Translations under genes and position numbers: made by a program
NCBI GenBank assembly: GCA_023437715.1
Contig: JAEZFK010000063.1
Location: forward strand, 168,774-232,773
Length of the DNA: 64,000 nucleotides
DNA from: Bacillota bacterium
GTDB taxonomy: Bacteria; Bacillota; Clostridia; Lachnospirales; Lachnospiraceae
Reading direction: 5' to 3'
The notes under the pieces: generated by a model
What the model saw: only the letters and a program-made list of their open reading frames with translations
What the model was told of the DNA's origin: nothing
The model's database searches: none
Part shown: piece by piece, positions 31,759 through 40,569 of the stretch
Numbering within the stretch: position 1 is the stretch's first letter
Layout of the letters: each line of letters begins with the position of its first letter

Positions 31759-32043
31759 TCAGTATATCCCCTTGTCAGGTAAATCGCGAATAGGGATGTT
31801 GGCATAAAGCACCGGGGTGTAACGTTCACAGTCCGGCTGCTTTAATTTCTTCATCTGTATCTCTATTCTGTCGGAATCTATATCCATGTATCTTGAAACT
31901 ACACGGACCATATCGTCTTTTATCATCTGCATGATCTCAGGAGAACAATCCGCCTTGTCCGCAACCAGCAAAAGCTTCAGACGATTTCTTGCTATTTCTC
32001 CTGAATTCTTCTTGCGGAATACAGGAAACAGGCCCATACGCAC
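31759..32043 (-). CDS. minE: Cell division topological specificity factor MinE
   Basis: A 94-residue protein. The N-terminal amphipathic/MinD-binding part (MGLFPVFRKKNSGEIARNRLK, seen as separate motifs GLFPVF and IARNRLKLLLVADK) precedes the topological specificity domain (about 40-90, MIKDDMVRVVSRYMDI and EIQMKKL). It drives MinD off the membrane at midcell. It lies 4 bp after minD. Having MinE rather than only DivIVA is common in Clostridia. Confidence 0.93.
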   Translation of the reverse strand: MRMGLFPVFRKKNSGEIARNRLKLLLVADKADCSPEIMQMIKDDMVRVVSRYMDIDSDRIEIQMKKLKQPDCERYTPVLYANIPIRDLPDKGIY

Positions 32044-32047
32044 CCTC

Positions 32048-32839
32048 CTATGCTCTCTTTAAAAGATGGGAGAGTTTGAAAAATAAGCCTTCACGCATTG
32101 CAGGATTCTGGATGGGGATGTTTTCTCCCGTAATCCGCCTGCATACATCCATATAAGCCTGTCCGGCGGTCGTGCTCATTCCCACCAAAGGCTCTCCCTG
32201 ATTCGTGGAAATGACAACGTCCTCGTCATCCGGTATGGCGCCGATAATATCAATGGCGAGAATGTCCATGACGTCATCTAAAGACATCATATCGCCCCGC
32301 CTTACCATATCGGCCCTGATCCGGTTTACGATCAATTCGATGGTTCCCATATCGGCTGCCTCCAAAAGTCCGATGATGCGGTCTGCATCCCGGATGGCGG
32401 AAACCTCAGGGGTGGTGACGACAATGGCTCTGTCGGCACCTGCAATAGCATTTTGGAATCCCTGTTCGATCCCTGCGGGACAATCCAGCAGGACATAATC
32501 GAACTCTTCCCTTAAATCCTCCACCAGCTTCACCATCTGACCGGGAGTGACAGCAGTCTTGTCCCTGGTCTGGGCCGACGGAAGTAAAAACAGGTTCGGG
32601 TATCTTTTGTCTTTTATCAGGGCCTGCTTCATACGGCAGTTCCCCTCCACCACGTCTACCAGATTGTAGACAATGCGGTTTTCCAGACCCATGACAACAT
32701 CCAGGTTCCGAAGTCCGATATCCGTATCAATCAGGACTACTTTTTTTCCCAGAATTGCCAGGCCGGTACCTACATTGGCAGAGGTCGTCGTCTTGCCTAC
32801 CCCGCCTTTTCCAGAAGTGATTACGATAGTTTCACTCAT
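32048..32839 (-). CDS. minD: Septum site-determining ATPase MinD
   Basis: A 263-residue ParA/MinD ATPase. Deviant Walker A GKGGVGKTT (10-18), switch regions DTDIGLRNLD (39-48) and DCPAGIEQGF (119-128). The C-terminal amphipathic membrane-targeting helix is EGLFFKLSHLLKRA. It recruits MinC to the poles and is cycled by MinE. About 95 bp separate it from minC. Confidence 0.96.
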   Translation of the reverse strand: MSETIVITSGKGGVGKTTTSANVGTGLAILGKKVVLIDTDIGLRNLDVVMGLENRIVYNLVDVVEGNCRMKQALIKDKRYPNLFLLPSAQTRDKTAVTPGQMVKLVEDLREEFDYVLLDCPAGIEQGFQNAIAGADRAIVVTTPEVSAIRDADRIIGLLEAADMGTIELIVNRIRADMVRRGDMMSLDDVMDILAIDIIGAIPDDEDVVISTNQGEPLVGMSTTAGQAYMDVCRRITGENIPIQNPAMREGLFFKLSHLLKRA

Positions 32840-32934
32840 ACCATATCCTCCTGTTTTTTAACATGATTTTCTGCCTGAATTTAGAAAATCAGTGGTTCGA
32901 TGCATTGAATGCAAATCAAACCTCATACACTATT

Positions 32935-33603
32935 CTACCTTAATTTTCCGAATATTTCCACACTTTTTTTCATTGGTTTGATAATTACTTTATTATCTTC
33001 CAGAGAAGCCTTCATAGGTCCACGTCCCAGACGCTTTCCGCGCCCGTCCAGTCCCCCTGTGCAATCTGCGATACGCAGCTGGACCGGAGCCATGTCAAGG
33101 GCCGTGATAAGGGCCCCCCGGTTGCCTGCGACGCCTGCGCATACGGTTCCGGAAAGCTTGCCTAAAACAATGACATTGCCCTTTGCCAGAACCTTTGCTC
33201 CCCTGCCCACATCCCCGATGATGACAATGCTGGCTTCGGATTCCAAGGTCTCTCCGCTTTGTAAATTTCCTTTGAAGAACTGGCCTGTCTGGCAGGACAG
33301 CTCCATCAGTTTTTCGTTCAGTGCTTTTTCGCAGCGCTCGATCCGCCTTGCATCCGTATCCACAAGACAGATGATTTCCACATTGGAATTTTCTGTTATC
33401 TGATTGACGACTGCGAACTCTTCTTCCGGAGTCAGTTCCCTTCCCTCAAGGGTCAGGGTCATTTGTACGGATCCCCAGAACTTTGCATTGTCCCCGAATT
33501 TTTTCCCCACATCGGAAAGAAGCTGCGGGAAAGGGATGTCCGGGTCCAGGATGACAATCATACCTGCTTTATTGCTTTTGATCACTACGGTATCATGCAT
33601 CAT
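32935..33603 (-). CDS. minC: Septum site-determining protein MinC
   Basis: A 222-residue inhibitor of FtsZ polymers. The N-terminal domain (about 1-100) contacts FtsZ. The C-terminal beta-helix (about 115-215) shows the repeated turns SEASIVIIGDVGRGAKVLA, GNVIVLGKLSGTVCAG and AGNRGALITALDMAP that bind MinD. GAGGTGAT precedes two adjacent ATG codons (33603 and 33600), either of which may serve. It lies between PBP2 and minD. Confidence 0.93.
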   Translation of the reverse strand: MMHDTVVIKSNKAGMIVILDPDIPFPQLLSDVGKKFGDNAKFWGSVQMTLTLEGRELTPEEEFAVVNQITENSNVEIICLVDTDARRIERCEKALNEKLMELSCQTGQFFKGNLQSGETLESEASIVIIGDVGRGAKVLAKGNVIVLGKLSGTVCAGVAGNRGALITALDMAPVQLRIADCTGGLDGRGKRLGRGPMKASLEDNKVIIKPMKKSVEIFGKLR

Positions 33604-33619
33604 ATCACCTCTTATCTAG

Positions 33620-36484
33620 TTAATCGCGAATGTTGACCTGAGCCGCATCCTGAGCGCCGGCCTTTACAATGGATTCTAAGTCCATATATCCATAGTAATA
33701 CTTATAGACGTTCTTTGCAATAGTGGCGGCGTTAGATGATGAATAGCCATACGGAATATTCACGGTAACACAGATTTCCGGATTGTCATATGGCGCGTAG
33801 GAAATGAAAAACGCATGGTTCGGTTTGTTGCGCGCTTCCTGTGCAGTACCGGTCTTTCCTGCGATTTCCACCTCAAGGTCGGAAAACAGCTTTTTTGTGG
33901 TGCCATTGGCAATTACTTCTCTCATCCCCTGTTGTACAGTATCCCACGTTGTGCTTGCCGCGTCAATATGAGAAGAAATCTTAGGGGTATAATCCTGTAT
34001 CAGATTGCCTTCAGAATCCGTAATTTTATCAAGCAGGCTTAATTCAAACACGGTTCCCCGGTTTGCCACGGCAGCTACGTACCTGGAAAGCTGCACATTA
34101 GTATAGGCATGGCTGCCTTGTCCCATGGCGGAACGTTCCGGCGCTTCCTGGGAAATCTGGGGATCCAGCTCCGCGATCTCCACGCCTGACTTATGATCCA
34201 GACCAAACATGGAGGCATACTTGCGCAGGGCATCAAGGCCGACGCTGGGAGAATAAACTCCATTGGCATCCGTTGACAGGCGGTGTCCCAAATCAGCGAA
34301 GAAAAAGTTGCAGGAATTTTCAATTGCTCCCACAATGTTTAAGGGGCCGTGCTGTCCCGGATAGATCCAGCATTTGATCGGCGGCTCTACATCGGTATAA
34401 AGGCCTGTACAATTAATGATTTCATCTGCATTGATCACATGCTCTTCCAGGGCCGCTACTGCGGTAATGGGCTTGAAGGTGGAGCCCGGCGCTTTTCTTG
34501 TCTGGGTTGCATTGTTATACAAAGGCAGGGATAAGTCTGTCTGCAGCTGGCTGAAATAGGCGCCGTCACCGATGCGGTTGTTGTCATATCCCGGATAGGA
34601 AACCAGGGCCAGAACCTCTCCCGTCTTATCATTGGTGACCACCACACCTGCGTTACAGGGCGATAAGGCCAGCTGTGCGGGCGTGATCTCCAGAGTGGAA
34701 ATTTTCTTTAACAGGAAAGCATAGGCATCGCCGGTGGCCCGAAGCTGGGCTTCTTCCTGCTGATCCGGCTGTAAAACCCCCTGATCGTATAAAGCGAGGC
34801 AGAGCTCCTGGCCGGTAATGGTATTATTGTTAATTAAGTAACGGTATATTTTTTTTGTAAAATTACGGTCTTCTTCCAAACTGGTCAGAACATAGTTTAC
34901 CAGCGCTTCAAAGGTGTCATCCGCACTGGAATATTTCTGTCCCGTTTCCAGCCTGGTGGTATCCACCCAGCCATTGGCGATTCCATAGTACAGATAATCC
35001 CGCAGGCTGATCTCGTCGTTTTTCCAGGACTGATACTCTTCGCCTGAGGTATCAATGGCGTCTTCCTTGACGATTCCAACCGTAGGCCCTGCCAGGTAGG
35101 TATAGATATAAAACATATAGGCGTTCATATCCTCAGGCAGATCCTTCATAGCCGTGGCATGGGGGCTCATCAGCTCATTGCGGAGACTTGTAAAAATCTG
35201 CTGCTGGGAGGCCGTATATTTGCGGTATATGTTCTTTTCCGTCTCCGAGGCATCCGGCTCTTCCATTGCCTTTAAGGAGAGTACGTTGTTATTGATCAGC
35301 TGGTAATAGGCATCCTTGACAGGGATTTTCATATTGGAGCCGTCGGTAGCGCTGTTTGGCTTATAATCCCCGTTTACAATGGTCTTCATGAGAACACCTG
35401 CCAGGGACTGTTCAATCAGGTGGTAAATACCGGTCTGAAGGTCCGCATCCAGGGTTAAATATACGTCATTGCCTGCGGAAGCCTCTGTTTCATCCTTTGT
35501 TTCACGGATACGCCCCATGCTGTCCTTGTAAATGGTCTTCTTTCCCTTAGTGCCCTGCAGATCGTCTTCCATGGTATATTCAATTCCGGTCCGCCCCACG
35601 ATATCGTTAATATCATAGTCGCTTTTCTTCTTCTGAAGGTCTTCCAGCTGGTCCTCGGGCACCTTCCCGGTGTAGCCGATGACAGGGGCAAAGGGAACGC
35701 TGTTATTATAGGCCCGGATGGTGGTTTCTTCCACATCAACACCCTGCATCTCCCCGATGTGCTCTAAAATATCCGCTACGGTTTCATCGGACACCTGGGT
35801 CGCCACAGTGGTGGTTTCATATTTGCGGTAGGAAATGAGGCGGAGGGCATATTTGACATTGATGACATCCAGAGCCTCCTGGTCAGTCAGGATGACGGCT
35901 TTTCCATCCTGGTCTTTTAAATCCGTCAGGCCGCTTTCCTTGCAGGCCCATTCAAACAGCTCCCTGGCCTTTAAATTGGAGGGATACTTTCCTTTCTCAT
36001 CATCCAGCTGATCTACGTTTTTTAAGCCGTAGTAATCCCGGAGAAACCGTTTTCTGGCTGCCTCGGAGGAGGAGGTGTAAACCATGTCGCCGTTGGGGTC
36101 TATGGCTATCTCAAATTTTCCCTGGATGGTTTCCCCGTGCTTTTCCAGAATCCGCACAAGTCTTAAGTACATGTTGTTTCTGTCGGAAGCATTTTTATAC
36201 ACTCCCGTATCCTGTATGGTCACGGAATAGGCCAGCTTGTTATAGGCCAGGATCTTGCCGTTTCTATCGTAAATATTGCCTCTTGTTCCGGCAGTTGTAA
36301 TGGTCTGCTCCGTAAGCTGCAGATAATCGTTTAAAGCTTTCTCACCATTGACAATCTGCATGTTGAAGAGCTTGTGGACCAGCCCCGCATACATGATAAA
36401 GCAAATGATTCCCAATATAAAAAGTCTTGAAGTAATTACTTTTCTGAAAAATTCACTTATGATGTCTATCAGATCCCTAAACAA
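33620..36484 (-). CDS. mrdA: Penicillin-binding protein 2 (class B transpeptidase), with a large insertion
   Basis: A 954-residue transpeptidase partner of RodA. One membrane segment (about 22-42), then the pedestal domain and a transpeptidase domain with SxxK (APGSTFKP), SxN (ENSCNFFF) and KTG (AGKTGTAQEA). It is about 250-300 residues longer than ordinary PBP2: an acidic, Tyr-rich helical insert separates TLDADLQTGIYHLIEQ from NAGVVVTNDKTGEVLA, which are normally near neighbours. TTG 36484 is preferred since GAGGTGAT lies 7 bases upstream; a GTG at 36496 overlaps that site. It overlaps mreD slightly. Confidence 0.92.
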   Translation of the reverse strand: MFRDLIDIISEFFRKVITSRLFILGIICFIMYAGLVHKLFNMQIVNGEKALNDYLQLTEQTITTAGTRGNIYDRNGKILAYNKLAYSVTIQDTGVYKNASDRNNMYLRLVRILEKHGETIQGKFEIAIDPNGDMVYTSSSEAARKRFLRDYYGLKNVDQLDDEKGKYPSNLKARELFEWACKESGLTDLKDQDGKAVILTDQEALDVINVKYALRLISYRKYETTTVATQVSDETVADILEHIGEMQGVDVEETTIRAYNNSVPFAPVIGYTGKVPEDQLEDLQKKKSDYDINDIVGRTGIEYTMEDDLQGTKGKKTIYKDSMGRIRETKDETEASAGNDVYLTLDADLQTGIYHLIEQSLAGVLMKTIVNGDYKPNSATDGSNMKIPVKDAYYQLINNNVLSLKAMEEPDASETEKNIYRKYTASQQQIFTSLRNELMSPHATAMKDLPEDMNAYMFYIYTYLAGPTVGIVKEDAIDTSGEEYQSWKNDEISLRDYLYYGIANGWVDTTRLETGQKYSSADDTFEALVNYVLTSLEEDRNFTKKIYRYLINNNTITGQELCLALYDQGVLQPDQQEEAQLRATGDAYAFLLKKISTLEITPAQLALSPCNAGVVVTNDKTGEVLALVSYPGYDNNRIGDGAYFSQLQTDLSLPLYNNATQTRKAPGSTFKPITAVAALEEHVINADEIINCTGLYTDVEPPIKCWIYPGQHGPLNIVGAIENSCNFFFADLGHRLSTDANGVYSPSVGLDALRKYASMFGLDHKSGVEIAELDPQISQEAPERSAMGQGSHAYTNVQLSRYVAAVANRGTVFELSLLDKITDSEGNLIQDYTPKISSHIDAASTTWDTVQQGMREVIANGTTKKLFSDLEVEIAGKTGTAQEARNKPNHAFFISYAPYDNPEICVTVNIPYGYSSSNAATIAKNVYKYYYGYMDLESIVKAGAQDAAQVNIRD

Positions 36485-36995
36485 TTGATGAATCACCTCT
36501 TTTTTCTATCTCTTCCAAATACCGGTTCAATATCAGGAATACCCGATAAAGAAGCAGGGTCGTCACAACCGTAAAAATGATCTCCGGAAGTATGATGTTG
36601 ACAAAGTAATATCCGATTCCCAGCTTTTGGCGGATCAGGAACCGGAAAACATAAATATACAGATTATAAGCCAGCTCATTTAAAACGCTTAAAATCAGAG
36701 GAAGCGTAATGTAATCCTCATAGTAATATTTGGTGCAGATGCCGTTGACATAGCCCATATAGACGAAAATCAGCGTATAAAAGCCAAAGGGCCCGCTGTA
36801 AAACAAATCCATGAGCAGCCCGGACAAAAGCCCATAATACATGCCCGCTTCTTTTCCGTGCATGAAGCCGAAAGAAAAGGTCAGAATCAGAAGCAGGTTC
36901 GGAGAGGCTGACAGAAAAGGCAGCAGCGGAAATATGCAGTTTTGTATGGTAAATGCCAGAATAATCATCAGCACATTGAAGATAACCCGTCTCAT
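36477..36995 (-). CDS. mreD: Rod shape-determining protein MreD
   Basis: A 172-residue membrane protein with five or so hydrophobic segments (about 5-25, 30-50, 60-85, 100-120, 130-155). Family hints: FTIQNCIFPLLPFLSASPNLLLILTFS in separate motifs (SASPNLLLIL, FGFMHGKEAGMYYGLLSGLLMDLFY). It works with MreC and the RodA-PBP2 pair in lateral wall growth. It is 14 bp from mreC and overlaps the PBP2 start. Confidence 0.9.
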   Translation of the reverse strand: MRRVIFNVLMIILAFTIQNCIFPLLPFLSASPNLLLILTFSFGFMHGKEAGMYYGLLSGLLMDLFYSGPFGFYTLIFVYMGYVNGICTKYYYEDYITLPLILSVLNELAYNLYIYVFRFLIRQKLGIGYYFVNIILPEIIFTVVTTLLLYRVFLILNRYLEEIEKRGDSSIV

Positions 36996-37009
36996 GTTGC
37001 TCCTTTTCT

Positions 37010-37951
37010 CTATTGGGAAACGCTCTCTGCAGTTTCATCCTGGGAAGAATTCTTCTCATCCGGGGAAACTGTTTCCTCTGAGCTGCTTCCCTCCTGGACG
37101 GTGCTTCCCGTCTCTTCTTTCATCATGTCCGCTTTCAGCTGCGTGATGACCAGGACCTCCTGAAGGCTGTCAAACTCTGAGGCAGGAATCAGATAACCTG
37201 ATTTTGTCACGTTGTCCGTATCATTGGTTATATCGGCCGCATAGCCCACCAGAATCCCGGGCAGGAATACGGAGCTGATGTTGGAGGTCACAATCTTGTC
37301 CCCATCCTTTAAATCGCTTTCCTTTAATACCTTGGTGATGCGGAGCCGCCCTTCCTTAAACAGGGTTAAATCTCCTGATATCATGCAGGTATCTCCAGAC
37401 TGCATGGCCATGCCGCTGACCTGGCTGGAATCATCGATTATGGAGCGGACCGTGGCGTAATTGGCTCCCACATCCGTGACAATACCCACCAGACCGCCTC
37501 CGGCCACTACATTCATGTCCACGGCGATTCCGTCCTTGGAGCCCTTGTCAATGCGGAACACCTGAAACCAGTCGCTGGAATCCTTGGCAATTACCCTTGC
37601 TCCCACCTTTTCATACTGTGCGTATGCCTGGTCCAGACTGTAAAGCTGGCGGAGCCTCTTTAACTCAAATTCTTCCGACTGAAGTCTGGTATTTTCCTCG
37701 GTCAGCTGGGTGATGATTTCTTTCATCTCTTTATTTTCCTCCAAAGCGGCTTTCAGCTTTGAATAGTCTATGATTTCATCGTAAATGGCGGACCCGGCCA
37801 TATTGACTCCTGACTGTACCGGGATCAGGACATAGCCGACGCCTGTCCGAAGCGGCGTAAGCCATTCATCCCGCATGGAGGTCAGGCCGATCAGCAGGAT
37901 GCAAAATACCGTTAAAGCAATGAGAATATATTTACTTCGCTTTGATTCCAT
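37010..37951 (-). CDS. mreC: Rod shape-determining protein MreC
   Basis: A 313-residue protein with a membrane anchor (about 8-27), a coiled coil (about 62-108, LKAALEENKEMKEIITQL) and the double beta-barrel periplasmic-type domain (about 115-275; VIAKDSSDWFQVFRIDKGSKDG, GGGLVGIVTDVG). A Ser/Glu-rich disordered tail (about 280-313) follows, longer than usual. Its ATG is the base next to the radC stop, so expression should be linked. There is no mreB in the window. Confidence 0.92.
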   Translation of the reverse strand: MESKRSKYILIALTVFCILLIGLTSMRDEWLTPLRTGVGYVLIPVQSGVNMAGSAIYDEIIDYSKLKAALEENKEMKEIITQLTEENTRLQSEEFELKRLRQLYSLDQAYAQYEKVGARVIAKDSSDWFQVFRIDKGSKDGIAVDMNVVAGGGLVGIVTDVGANYATVRSIIDDSSQVSGMAMQSGDTCMISGDLTLFKEGRLRITKVLKESDLKDGDKIVTSNISSVFLPGILVGYAADITNDTDNVTKSGYLIPASEFDSLQEVLVITQLKADMMKEETGSTVQEGSSSEETVSPDEKNSSQDETAESVSQ

Positions 37952-38647
37952 CTATAAGATTCCCCGTTCTTTCAAACTGATATAGGAATTATCTCCTATG
38001 ATAATGTGATCCAGCAGCCGTATTCCGATCAGCTCGCCCGCATCCTTTACCCGGCGGGTCAGGCTTAGATCCTCCCTGCTGGGAGACGGATCTCCGCTGG
38101 GATGGTTGTGGATCAGTACCAGACTTACAGCCCGGTGCTTCACTGCCTCAATGAAAATCTCCCTGGGAGAAACTACGGAAGCATTCACCGTTCCCTGAGA
38201 GATCATAATATCCCTTATAAGGGCTCCTTTTGTATTTAAGAGCATGATATAAACCAGCTCCTGTTCCCTGTGACGCATGTCTTCTACAAAGTAATTCACA
38301 ACGTCCCGGGGATTGTGAAAATCCACCCCATCGGAAAGAGCCGCTTTTTTCCAGATACGCCTGGACAGCTCCCCGATACATAAAAGCTGGGTGCCTTTGA
38401 CCTGGCCGATTCCCTTGGTCTGCATGAGCTCTTCCAGGGAAAGATGCAAAAGCCCTAAAATACCCTTCTTCGGATAATTTAAGGCCAGTATCTTTTGTGC
38501 CAAAGCCAGGGAGCTGTCCTCCCTGGAACCCGTGCGGATGATGATGGATAAAAGCTCCGCATCGCTTAAGCCCTGGGGTCCGTTCTTTAAGCATTTTTCA
38601 TAGGGCCGTTCATCCTTTGGGATGTCTTTCATTGTTATTCTTTCCAT
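37952..38647 (-). CDS. radC: RadC-family JAB/MPN-domain protein
   Basis: A 231-residue protein of the RadC/DUF2466 family. N-terminal helix-hairpin-helix (about 25-90; LSDAELLSIIIRTG, GIGQVKGTQLL) and the JAMM-type metal site HNHPSGDPSPSREDL (about 178-192), preceded by LNTKGALI. The historic link to DNA repair is doubtful and the biochemical role is unknown. First gene before mreC, its usual place in Firmicutes. ATG 38647 has AGGAGG only 3 bases upstream; the ATG at 38632 is an alternative. Confidence 0.92.
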   Translation of the reverse strand: MERITMKDIPKDERPYEKCLKNGPQGLSDAELLSIIIRTGSREDSSLALAQKILALNYPKKGILGLLHLSLEELMQTKGIGQVKGTQLLCIGELSRRIWKKAALSDGVDFHNPRDVVNYFVEDMRHREQELVYIMLLNTKGALIRDIMISQGTVNASVVSPREIFIEAVKHRAVSLVLIHNHPSGDPSPSREDLSLTRRVKDAGELIGIRLLDHIIIGDNSYISLKERGIL

Positions 38648-38699
38648 ATGCCTCCTGACCGTTACTCTCCAGGTACGAAAGAAAGGACATATGTATGGA

Positions 38700-38951
38700 T
38701 TAAATCAACCGATATGTCATGAGGGCTGCCGCCACTCCTATTATGCCAGCCATGGTAATCTTAATGTTGATGCCAAAGGTGATGACCAGAATCCCGAAAT
38801 TGACCACAAGGGGAGAATCAAGTCCAAAGGACTGTCCGAAATTCAGCCAGGACAGCCAGGAAACTCCCTGGGCCAGGTTTCCGATGAAGCCTCCGAGAAC
38901 AACGCCGGCAAGCATAAGAAGAAGCAATACCCAGCAGTTTTTGTACTTCAT
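38700..38951 (-). CDS. DUF4321 small membrane protein
   Basis: An 83-residue protein with two hydrophobic segments (about 6-26, LLLLMLAGVVLGGFIG, and 52-80), matching the DUF4321 family common in Clostridia. Function unknown; its usual place near mreB/radC-type genes hints at envelope biology. ATG 38951 was chosen over 39002 because AAAGGAG lies upstream (11 bases) and family members start MKxKN. Bases 39003-39100 contain nothing recognisable. Confidence 0.8.
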   Translation of the reverse strand: MKYKNCWVLLLLMLAGVVLGGFIGNLAQGVSWLSWLNFGQSFGLDSPLVVNFGILVITFGINIKITMAGIIGVAAALMTYRLI

Positions 38952-39100
38952 CTGCTCTGCTACTCCTTTGAATTTTATGGAATGAATGTCCATACCTATC
39001 ATATAATTTTAGCATAAAATTCCGGCTGTGTATACCGTTTTTTTATTGTACAGGAAAGTTCTCCCTATACGATAAAAACTCTCCGGGGGATGCGCACTCT

Positions 39101-40396
39101 TTATTTCAGATGGATCAACCCTGCCTCCAAAAGCTTCTGCATGGACATTAAAATACCCAGCTTTGCATGGTACCAGGTAAGTCCTCCCTGAAAATAAACC
39201 GCGTAAGGCGGCTTTATGGGTCCGTCGGCGCTTAACTCAATGGAGGAACCCTGGACGAAAGCTCCGGCAGCCATTATGACAGGCGCGTCATAGCCGGGCA
39301 TATCCCATGGTTCCGGGGACACAAAGCTATCCACAGGAGCGGCCGCCTGAATGCCCTGGCAGAAAGCGACGACTCCCTCCGGGTTTCCGAAAGTAACGGC
39401 CTGTATGATGTCGTGGCGGGACTGGGAACTGTCGGGCACCACGGAAAAGCCAAGCTGTTCATAAACATTTGCTGCAAAAACAGCGCCTTTTAGAGCTCCT
39501 GCCACCACGGTTGGGGACAGGAATAAGCCCTGGTAAAAGGACTGGTTCAGTCCAAGGCTGGCTCCTACCTCTTTTCCCAGGCCCGGTGCTGTCAGGCGGA
39601 AAGACGCCCGGTCAACGCAGTCCTTTCTGCCGGCAATATAGCCGCCGATGGGGGCCAGACCGCCGCCGGGATTTTTAATGAGAGAGCCCACAACCATGTC
39701 GGCTCCTACATCGGAAGGCTCTATTCTTTCGACGAACTCTCCGTAGCAGTTATCCACCATGCAGATGACGTCAGGCTTTAAGCTCTTTACAAAAGCGATC
39801 ACCTCTCCGATCTGGGAAACGGAAAAGGTAGGGCGGGTGTCATAGCCCTTGGAACGCTGGATGGTGACCAGCTTTGTTTTTTCATTGACCGCCTTTTTAA
39901 TGGCTTCGTAGTCAAAGGAGCCGTCGGAAAGAAGGTCCACCTGGCGGTATACCACTCCGTACTCCTTTAAGGAGCCTGTGCTCTCCCGTATGCCGATGAC
40001 TTCTTCCAATGTGTCATAGGGCTTTCCTGCCGGTGAAAGCAGCTCGTCTCCCGGCCTGAGGTTCCCGGAAAGGGCGATGGCAAGGGCATGGGTGCCGCTG
40101 ATTAAATTAGGCCTTACAAGAGCGCTTTCCGTGTGAAAAACGCTGGCATAAACAGCCTCCAGGGTATCACGGCCCAGATCATTGTAGCCATATCCGGTGG
40201 TCGCCGCAAAATGGATGTCGCTGACCCGGTTGTCCTGCATGGCCTTTATGACTTTCATCTGATTGTATTCTGCGTTCTCGTCGATTTCCTTAAAACGGTC
40301 CTTTAAGGTCTCTTCGATCCTTTTCCCGAAAGCCAGCACGTCCCGGCTGATTCCCAGATTTTCATATATGGTATCTATTTCCACATTTTCTTTCAT
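39101..40396 (-). CDS. ynbB: YnbB-type PLP-dependent protein (methionine gamma-lyase family, 'aluminium resistance' protein)
   Basis: A 431-residue fold-type I PLP enzyme of the family labelled methionine gamma-lyase or aluminium resistance protein; true substrate unknown. Visible: AATTGYGYNDLGRDTLE (62-78), RPNLISGTHALAIALSG (about 91-107), MVDNCYGEFVE with the PLP-contacting Asp, GSLIKNPGGGLAPIGGYIAG with the probable PLP lysine. ATG 40396 is used since AGAGGA precedes it; the longer open frame upstream is translation of the tandem 52-bp repeats. It is next to miaA, as in other Firmicutes. Confidence 0.88.
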   Translation of the reverse strand: MKENVEIDTIYENLGISRDVLAFGKRIEETLKDRFKEIDENAEYNQMKVIKAMQDNRVSDIHFAATTGYGYNDLGRDTLEAVYASVFHTESALVRPNLISGTHALAIALSGNLRPGDELLSPAGKPYDTLEEVIGIRESTGSLKEYGVVYRQVDLLSDGSFDYEAIKKAVNEKTKLVTIQRSKGYDTRPTFSVSQIGEVIAFVKSLKPDVICMVDNCYGEFVERIEPSDVGADMVVGSLIKNPGGGLAPIGGYIAGRKDCVDRASFRLTAPGLGKEVGASLGLNQSFYQGLFLSPTVVAGALKGAVFAANVYEQLGFSVVPDSSQSRHDIIQAVTFGNPEGVVAFCQGIQAAAPVDSFVSPEPWDMPGYDAPVIMAAGAFVQGSSIELSADGPIKPPYAVYFQGGLTWYHAKLGILMSMQKLLEAGLIHLK

Positions 40397-40410
40397 GATT
40401 TCCTCTTTTC

Positions 40411-40566
40411 TGTCCACGTTTTCTGGACATACAGGTATGCCCGCAGGGTGCTTCCTCTTTCCTGTCCATGCTTTTTGGACATACAGGTATGCCCGCAGGG
40501 TGCTTCCTCTTTCCTGTCCACGTTTTTTGGACATACAGGTATGCCCGCAGGGTGCTTCCTCTTTCC
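40411..40566 (-). repeat. Three tandem 52-bp copies of the dispersed hairpin repeat
   Basis: Units 40411-40462, 40463-40514 and 40515-40566 differ at only a few positions. Each has TGTCCA - loop - TGGACA, then the near-palindrome GGACATACAGGTATGCCC, then GCAGGGTGCTTCC and a CTTTCC tail. They fill nearly the whole gap between miaA (stop 40570) and ynbB (start 40396); the last tail supplies sequence next to the ynbB ribosome site. Confidence 0.95.
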
Positions 40567-40569
40567 TTC

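Noticed and set aside
40397..40534. N-terminal extension of ynbB (and likewise 28494-28688 of the HlyD-like gene)
   Set aside because: These parts are translations of the dispersed repeat; good ribosome sites lie just before the shorter starts.
40411..40566. Three evenly spaced repeats resembling a short CRISPR array
   Set aside because: The whole 52-bp unit is repeated tandemly with no unique spacers and no cas genes; related single copies occur elsewhere.
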